Shown here: piece by piece, positions 6,124 to 9,887 of the stretch
Position numbering within the stretch: the first letter of the stretch is position 1
How the letters are laid out: every line of letters begins with the position of its first letter
Assembly: GCA_900771365.1 (NCBI GenBank)
Contig: CAAGNU010000003.1
Span: forward strand, 1-9,887
Source: Bacteroidales bacterium
GTDB taxonomy: Bacteria > Bacteroidota > Bacteroidia > Bacteroidales > P3
Length of the DNA stretch: 9,887 nucleotides
Direction: 5' to 3'
Made by a program: the position numbers and the translations under genes
The notes under the pieces: generated by a model
The model's database searches: none
Told to the model about the DNA's origin: nothing
What the model saw: the letters and a program-made list of their open reading frames with translations, nothing else

Positions 6124-8367
6124 ATGAAACACTGTAACATCTTTTTCCTCCTTCTCCTGCTCCTCGCCGCCGTGCCGCTGCGGGCGCAGAGCCCGTCGGG
6201 CCACTTCGAGTGGGTGAAGAACTATTCAGGAATTGGTATAGGTTCGAGTTATGGTGGCAACGAGATTCTCAACTCGGTGGTGGATTCGATGGACAACATT
6301 TACGTCCTCGGCCAGTTCACCTACGGCGCGGAAATCGACGGCGTGGAGCTTTACCCCGACTGTTTCGCCCCGACAGATCTACAAGGTTCGATAGTGGCCA
6401 AGTTCTCTCCGTCGGGTGACCTGCTTTGGCACAAGATTATAAGCAGTGACAAGAACGGCTGCTATGCCCACGGGATGTGTATGGTGGGGGACAGCAGCGT
6501 GATGGTGGCGGTGGATGCGTGGTTGCCATACGACTACGGTAGTTGGACTAATCATAATTATCTCTATTATCTTGACACCTTGCTGACAAATGAGGGTGAA
6601 CCCATCCCCGTTGACAGCGTTGTGGGCAAGTCAATTGCTTTCATCACCTTCGACTTCGACGGCAAGGTGACGGAGCAGCACTTTCTGCATTTGGGCTTCA
6701 TGGACAGCACAGGCACTGCGGTGACCCGAGGGAGAATGACATTAACGAATGATGACAGAGTTAACGGCGTATCTTGGGGTTGTGACAACCTTGTGGTTGA
6801 CCACTCCGGCAACATCTATATTACACGATACGTCAGTGGTGATTTGAATGTTGTGGGTAATCGGCTAACGATAGAGAATGGTGGCATCGGTGCGGAGATG
6901 TTTTGGGTGGACGGAATGCGTGCATTGGTTCGTCCCGTGTCGCCGACCCGTTTGTGGAACATTGAGATACTGAAATTCTCGCCCCATTTTGACAGCTTGC
7001 TTGGGGGGGTGTTCGTTTGGGACATCCCCGATACGCTTAGGGAACAATATTCAATTTCCTCTTATAGTAATCACTTTATCATTGATGCTCATGATAATTT
7101 ATACTATGCAATAGGTGGGAAATTTTTCCCACAATCCTTACGACTGAACAATTCCGACACTCTGATATATCATGTAGAACAACCTGACTATGGAACCTAT
7201 TGTGTAATACAGTACAATTCCGATTTGGTTCCGACAAATATCGCACAACTCTCATGGATAGACACAAGTGAGCAGATTGCAACAATTGGTATTGATAATC
7301 CCTATATAGATGAAGATAGTCATTCCCTGTTTTTTTCAGGCTGCTCGGGTGCAGGATTGCGACAGCCTGGTTGCCTTTATCGGGGTGACACACTGATGTT
7401 AAAACGAAATGCGTATTGGATGTGTGTTGACCCGACAGATTTCAGCTTTAAATCATACGCTTATGCTCACACTGAAACGAAGACAGATTATTCATACCGC
7501 CTTCGTGGTAGGGTATTGGTTGCTAAAAACAACCGTGTGTTTTTTCAATTTAGGTACTGGGGAAATCTCAGTTTTGCCGACACAATGATTAACCGAGCCG
7601 AAAGCGATGTCGGAATGGGATTTGGAATATGGGATTATGAGGGGAATGAAATCAACTATGAAGATTATCATACGTATGCTAGGACGAATCAGACTGGACC
7701 AATATATGTAAGTGATAGTTTGGTATATCTAACAGGAACTCTTTTCTCTGATGCCACCTTTGGTAGCCATATTGCCCACAATACCAGCAACGACCAGGCT
7801 TTTATAGCGAAGTATGTTGACACGGCCTTTATGCACCCGTATATAAGGCCCGACTTGCGGGAGCAGCAGGCGATAGCGTGGGAGCAGGAGCTGCGCTTCG
7901 CTTTGGCGGACAGTCCCGTTGTGCTTACCGCCACTGCGTCGAGCGGGCTGCCCGTGGCCTACCGTGTCGAGGACAGCACCGTTGCCCGTGCCGAGGGTGT
8001 CATGCTGCACCTGCTGCGCGAGGGCAGCACCACCGTCACCGCCACCCAGCCGGGCGACGAACGCTACCGCCCCGCAGCCCCCGTGACGCTGCCGCTGACC
8101 GTGACCGTGGGCGGTCAGGGCGAAGGCATCGCCGTCCCCGACGATGCCCTTGTGACGGTATATCCCAACCCTGCGCACAACACGCTTTATGTCGATGCGC
8201 ACGACCAGCCCATAGCCTCTGCCATGCTTGTCTCCGCCGTCGGACACCGCTTCCCTGTGTCCGTTGTCAGCAACACCATAGACCTCTCTCCCTATCCTTC
8301 GGGAGTCTATTACCTCCAGATTGTAACCAATAAATCCATTTCACAAATCAAAATCATAAAGAGATGA
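6124..8367 (+). CDS. Secreted beta-propeller/Ig-like protein with T9SS type A sorting domain
   Basis: The 747-residue protein has a signal peptide (residues 1-21, poly-Leu core, cleavage near L-R-A-Q). Residues about 45-560 contain propeller-like repeats of the SBBP type: D-S-M-D-N-I-Y-V-L-G-Q-F followed by A-K-F-S-P-S-G-D-L-L-W, later D-H-S-G-N-I-Y-I and D-A-H-D-N-L-Y-Y. Residues about 590-665 look like a bacterial Ig-like domain (SPVVLTATASSGLPVAYRV...STTVTATQPGDERYRPA). The C-terminal 75 residues are a T9SS type A sorting domain, with VYPNPAHN at about 677 and the YPSGVYYLQI strand, ending in KIIKR. It is thus exported by T9SS and released or attached at the cell surface; its ligand is unknown. 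The stretch encoded by about 7030-7800 is more AT-rich than the strongly GC-rich 3' end (from about 7860), suggesting a mosaic gene. The start is set by the signal peptide. Confidence 0.9.
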   Translation: MKHCNIFFLLLLLLAAVPLRAQSPSGHFEWVKNYSGIGIGSSYGGNEILNSVVDSMDNIYVLGQFTYGAEIDGVELYPDCFAPTDLQGSIVAKFSPSGDLLWHKIISSDKNGCYAHGMCMVGDSSVMVAVDAWLPYDYGSWTNHNYLYYLDTLLTNEGEPIPVDSVVGKSIAFITFDFDGKVTEQHFLHLGFMDSTGTAVTRGRMTLTNDDRVNGVSWGCDNLVVDHSGNIYITRYVSGDLNVVGNRLTIENGGIGAEMFWVDGMRALVRPVSPTRLWNIEILKFSPHFDSLLGGVFVWDIPDTLREQYSISSYSNHFIIDAHDNLYYAIGGKFFPQSLRLNNSDTLIYHVEQPDYGTYCVIQYNSDLVPTNIAQLSWIDTSEQIATIGIDNPYIDEDSHSLFFSGCSGAGLRQPGCLYRGDTLMLKRNAYWMCVDPTDFSFKSYAYAHTETKTDYSYRLRGRVLVAKNNRVFFQFRYWGNLSFADTMINRAESDVGMGFGIWDYEGNEINYEDYHTYARTNQTGPIYVSDSLVYLTGTLFSDATFGSHIAHNTSNDQAFIAKYVDTAFMHPYIRPDLREQQAIAWEQELRFALADSPVVLTATASSGLPVAYRVEDSTVARAEGVMLHLLREGSTTVTATQPGDERYRPAAPVTLPLTVTVGGQGEGIAVPDDALVTVYPNPAHNTLYVDAHDQPIASAMLVSAVGHRFPVSVVSNTIDLSPYPSGVYYLQIVTNKSISQIKIIKR

Positions 8368-8408
8368 AACTAAGAATGTAAATCACACTGAATACGAAAA
8401 CTCTCAAT

Positions 8409-8694
8409 GGCTGTTTGAGAATATAGATTGCCTGACGGCAAGAAATAGCGACCCTCTTACGAGGGGAAATAGACTGACCCTTCGGAGGAAATAATGAAGA
8501 GGAAATATTTCCCATGGATTATTTCCAAGCGAATGCGCAAAAACTATTTCCGGCGATAGTCGCAGTTATTTCTCATCGGAGATGAAGTGAACAGAGCCTG
8601 ATTGAGAATAACGGTTGCCTGACGGCAAGAAATAGCGACCCTCTTACGAGGGAAAATAGGCTGACCCTTCGGGGGAAATAGGGTTAAGGAAATA
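8409..8694. repeat. Modular 187-bp repeat, block 1: one full unit plus the left half of a second
   Basis: A unit starting TTGCCTGACGGCAAG at 8428 recurs at 8615, exactly 187 bases on. Within the first unit, GAAATA occurs at 8442, 8466, 8488 and 8502, and TATTTC at 8506, 8520, 8545 and 8567, on either side of the palindrome GGAAATATTTCC (8501-8512). Small hairpins precede the GAAATA sites (TTGCC/GGCAA, CCCTC/GAGGG, CCC-TTC-GGG type). Others follow the TATTTC sites (GCGA-TAG-TCGC, TCATC-GGA-GATGA). The second unit keeps all four GAAATA sites (8629, 8653 region, 8675, 8689) and stops matching right after the fourth. A partial copy of the unit end (CTGTTTGAGAATA) leads into the first unit at about 8409. 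Confidence 0.9.
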
Positions 8695-8746
8695 GTTTGC
8701 TGACACTATCACCTCGCTGCGGATAATTATTTAAAATAATGAAACG

Positions 8747-9280
8747 ATGGATCTGATAGCAGAATTTAACCATAAGATGAAAGTCTTTCACGATATCGTG
8801 GGGTGTGCTTTCGATGTGTACAAGGCCTTTAAGCCGGGATTAACAGAATATCCATATCAGTATGGCCTCCGACATTTACTCGTCAAGTTGGGATATGATG
8901 CGAGAAAAGAACACTATCTTCCAATCTATCTTTTTGGAGAGAAATTAGAGGAATCGTACAGGCTTGACCTTGTAGTGGTGCGTCCTGAGGAGGGCGATAT
9001 CATTATTGAGTGCAAAGCAAAGAAGTGCGTCGTTGATGAACACCGCGAGCAGTTGAAAAACTATATGTTACTTACACAATGCCCGTATGGTATGCTTATC
9101 AATTTCTCAAGAAGTTATAAGGTGTATTCAGAAACTTATGAGTACCGTTCTGATACGCATACTGTGGAGCGTTTGAATACGAGCTATATGGGTATGATGT
9201 ATGAGAAGACTGAAAAGCCATGGCAGAAGTCTTTAGATGCGATGTCAGGTTGTCTGTTGGAAATATCGGAGAAAGAATGA
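8747..9280 (+). CDS. GxxExxY protein (PD-(D/E)XK nuclease-like fold)
   Basis: The 177-residue protein matches the GxxExxY family in length and layout. An N-terminal helix (IVGCAFDVYKAFKPG) leads into G31-L-T-E34-Y-P-Y37, the family signature. A nuclease-like core follows, with D74 in YRLDLVV, E88-C-K90 in IIIECKAKK, and a Q102-L-x-x-Y-M helix before GMLINF (115-120). D...ExK is the PD-(D/E)XK arrangement, so a metal-dependent nuclease-like fold is likely, but no activity or biological role is established for this family as far as I know. A C-terminal extension of about 55 residues (from about 122) goes beyond the usual short family end. No signal peptide or membrane segment is seen, so it is cytoplasmic. 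It is more AT-rich than the housekeeping-like genes in the window and is bracketed by the 187-bp repeats, which suggests it may be mobile cargo. Confidence 0.85.
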   Translation: MDLIAEFNHKMKVFHDIVGCAFDVYKAFKPGLTEYPYQYGLRHLLVKLGYDARKEHYLPIYLFGEKLEESYRLDLVVVRPEEGDIIIECKAKKCVVDEHREQLKNYMLLTQCPYGMLINFSRSYKVYSETYEYRSDTHTVERLNTSYMGMMYEKTEKPWQKSLDAMSGCLLEISEKE

Positions 9281-9292
9281 GTTCTATCCAAA

Positions 9293-9587
9293 TTATTTTC
9301 AGCCATTTTTCATCGGTGATGAAGAGGCCAGTGCCTGATAGGGTATATGTTTGCCTGTCGGCAAGAAATAGCTGCCCTCTTGCGAGGGGAAATAGCCTGC
9401 CCCTTCGGGGGAAATAATGATGAGGAAATATTTCCCATGGACTATTTCCAAGCGAATGCGCAAAAACTATTTCCGGCGATAGCCGCTGCTATTTCTCATC
9501 GAAGAAGAAGTAAACAGAGCCTGATTGAGAACAACGGTTGCCTGACGGCAAGAAATAGAAACCCTCTTACGAGGGGAAATAAATTGG
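9293..9587. repeat. Modular 187-bp repeat, block 2: degenerate right end, one full unit, start of another
   Basis: The full unit starts TTGCCTGTCGGCAAG at 9351 and the next starts at 9538, again exactly 187 bases apart. The hexamer positions match block 1 (GAAATA at +14, +38, +60, +74; TATTTC at +78, +92 and onward), as does the central GGAAATATTTCC at 9424-9435. Base differences from block 1 fall mostly in loops or leave the hairpins intact (for example CCCTCTTGCGAGGG for CCCTCTTACGAGGG). Before the full unit, about 9293-9350 resembles the right end of a unit in decayed form (TTTTTCATCGGTGATGAAG... GTGCCTGAT). The last unit breaks off after its second GAAATA, about 47 bases before the next gene. 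Reading frames here (9220-9417, 9347-9592) merely translate the repeat. Confidence 0.9.
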
Positions 9588-9633
9588 AATAATATGACGA
9601 TAAAATAGGAGACCTAAGATAAATAACATCAAA

Positions 9634-9887
9634 ATGAATAGACTACGATTTGTGCTAGTAATCATGTTGCTGTGGGCATTAGTGCCGACGGCAGTGGCGC
9701 AGTACAAGCCAAACTTGGTGTTGGTCATTGAACTTGACACATGCAACAAGCCTCAGTTAAAAATCAAGGGCGAGAAGGAGATATGCCTTGCCAACACGGC
9801 CACCTACGCCACCAACGCCATAGCCCCCGACACCCTGATGACATGGACGGCCACCGACCTCGGCAGCGAGCAGACGGTATATGCCTC
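9634..9887 (+). CDS. 5' end of an exported surface-type protein
   Basis: ATG at 9634 opens a frame that runs to the end of the window (84 codons). Residues 1-22 are a classic Sec signal peptide (basic NRLR, hydrophobic VLVIMLLWALVP, cleavage after A-V-A before QYKPN). The mature start contains IKGEKEICLANTATYATN followed by a WTATD strand. This resembles the PKD-like or Ig-like modules of large Bacteroidetes surface proteins, where a Cys sits in an x-C-x-x-x-x-A-x-Y motif. The strongly GC-rich codon use from about 9790 matches the other native genes here. A T9SS sorting domain at the unseen C-terminus is likely by analogy with the two other secreted proteins, but that is inference. Confidence 0.75.
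   Translation, partial: MNRLRFVLVIMLLWALVPTAVAQYKPNLVLVIELDTCNKPQLKIKGEKEICLANTATYATNAIAPDTLMTWTATDLGSEQTVYA

Noticed and set aside
8681..8746. Promoter for the GxxExxY gene at TAGTTTG (8693-8699)
   Set aside because: It is one base short of TAnnTTTG and has no convincing -33 element, so it was not annotated.
9347..9592. 81-codon open frame in the second repeat block, with a similar short frame at 9220-9417
   Set aside because: They translate the non-coding 187-bp repeat, and the equivalent frame is not maintained in block 1.

Overview
The window looks like chromosomal DNA from a member of the Bacteroidales (Bacteroidetes) that has a type IX secretion system (T9SS). The evidence is two proteins ending in a T9SS type A C-terminal sorting domain, a Bacteroidales-type IS4 transposase remnant behind a TAnnTTTG promoter, a DUF6261-like gene, a GxxExxY protein, and gene starts without Shine-Dalgarno sequences. 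I cannot place it at genus level.

Layout, left to right: (1) the 3' end of a large secreted T9SS protein and its terminator (1-663); (2) a mobile-element graveyard (about 710-1495) made of a decayed 5' part of an IS4-family transposase, abutting a degenerate piece of group II intron domain I on the other strand; (3) a minus-strand coiled-coil lipoprotein with a strong terminator (1498-2441); (4) a divergent M3-family zinc peptidase/peptidyl-dipeptidase (2585-4702); (5) a long imperfect inverted repeat, then a DUF6261-like gene (4848-5624); (6) directly behind it, ten tandem copies of a 41-bp unit with a hairpin core (5657-6067); (7) a 747-residue secreted beta-propeller/Ig/T9SS protein (6124-8367); (8) two blocks of a 187-bp modular repeat (about 8409-8694 and 9293-9587) on either side of a GxxExxY gene (8747-9280); (9) the start of another exported protein running off the right end (9634 onward).

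The ordinary genes point to envelope and surface biology: exported adhesin-like or surface proteins, a lipoprotein and a periplasmic oligopeptide-degrading enzyme. They do not form one obvious operon. The most unusual content is non-coding. The 187-bp repeat is built around the palindrome GGAAATATTTCC. Four GAAATA hexamers lie to its left and four TATTTC hexamers to its right, at nearly mirror-image distances. On the left each hexamer follows a small hairpin, and on the right each precedes one. The GxxExxY gene lies where the centre of one such unit should be: the unit on its left stops matching exactly after the fourth GAAATA, and a degenerate right end resumes after the gene. The 41-bp array has a different architecture, with a fixed hairpin core and variable arms that can pair with each other in several units. 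These two repeat systems are the best candidates for something undescribed.
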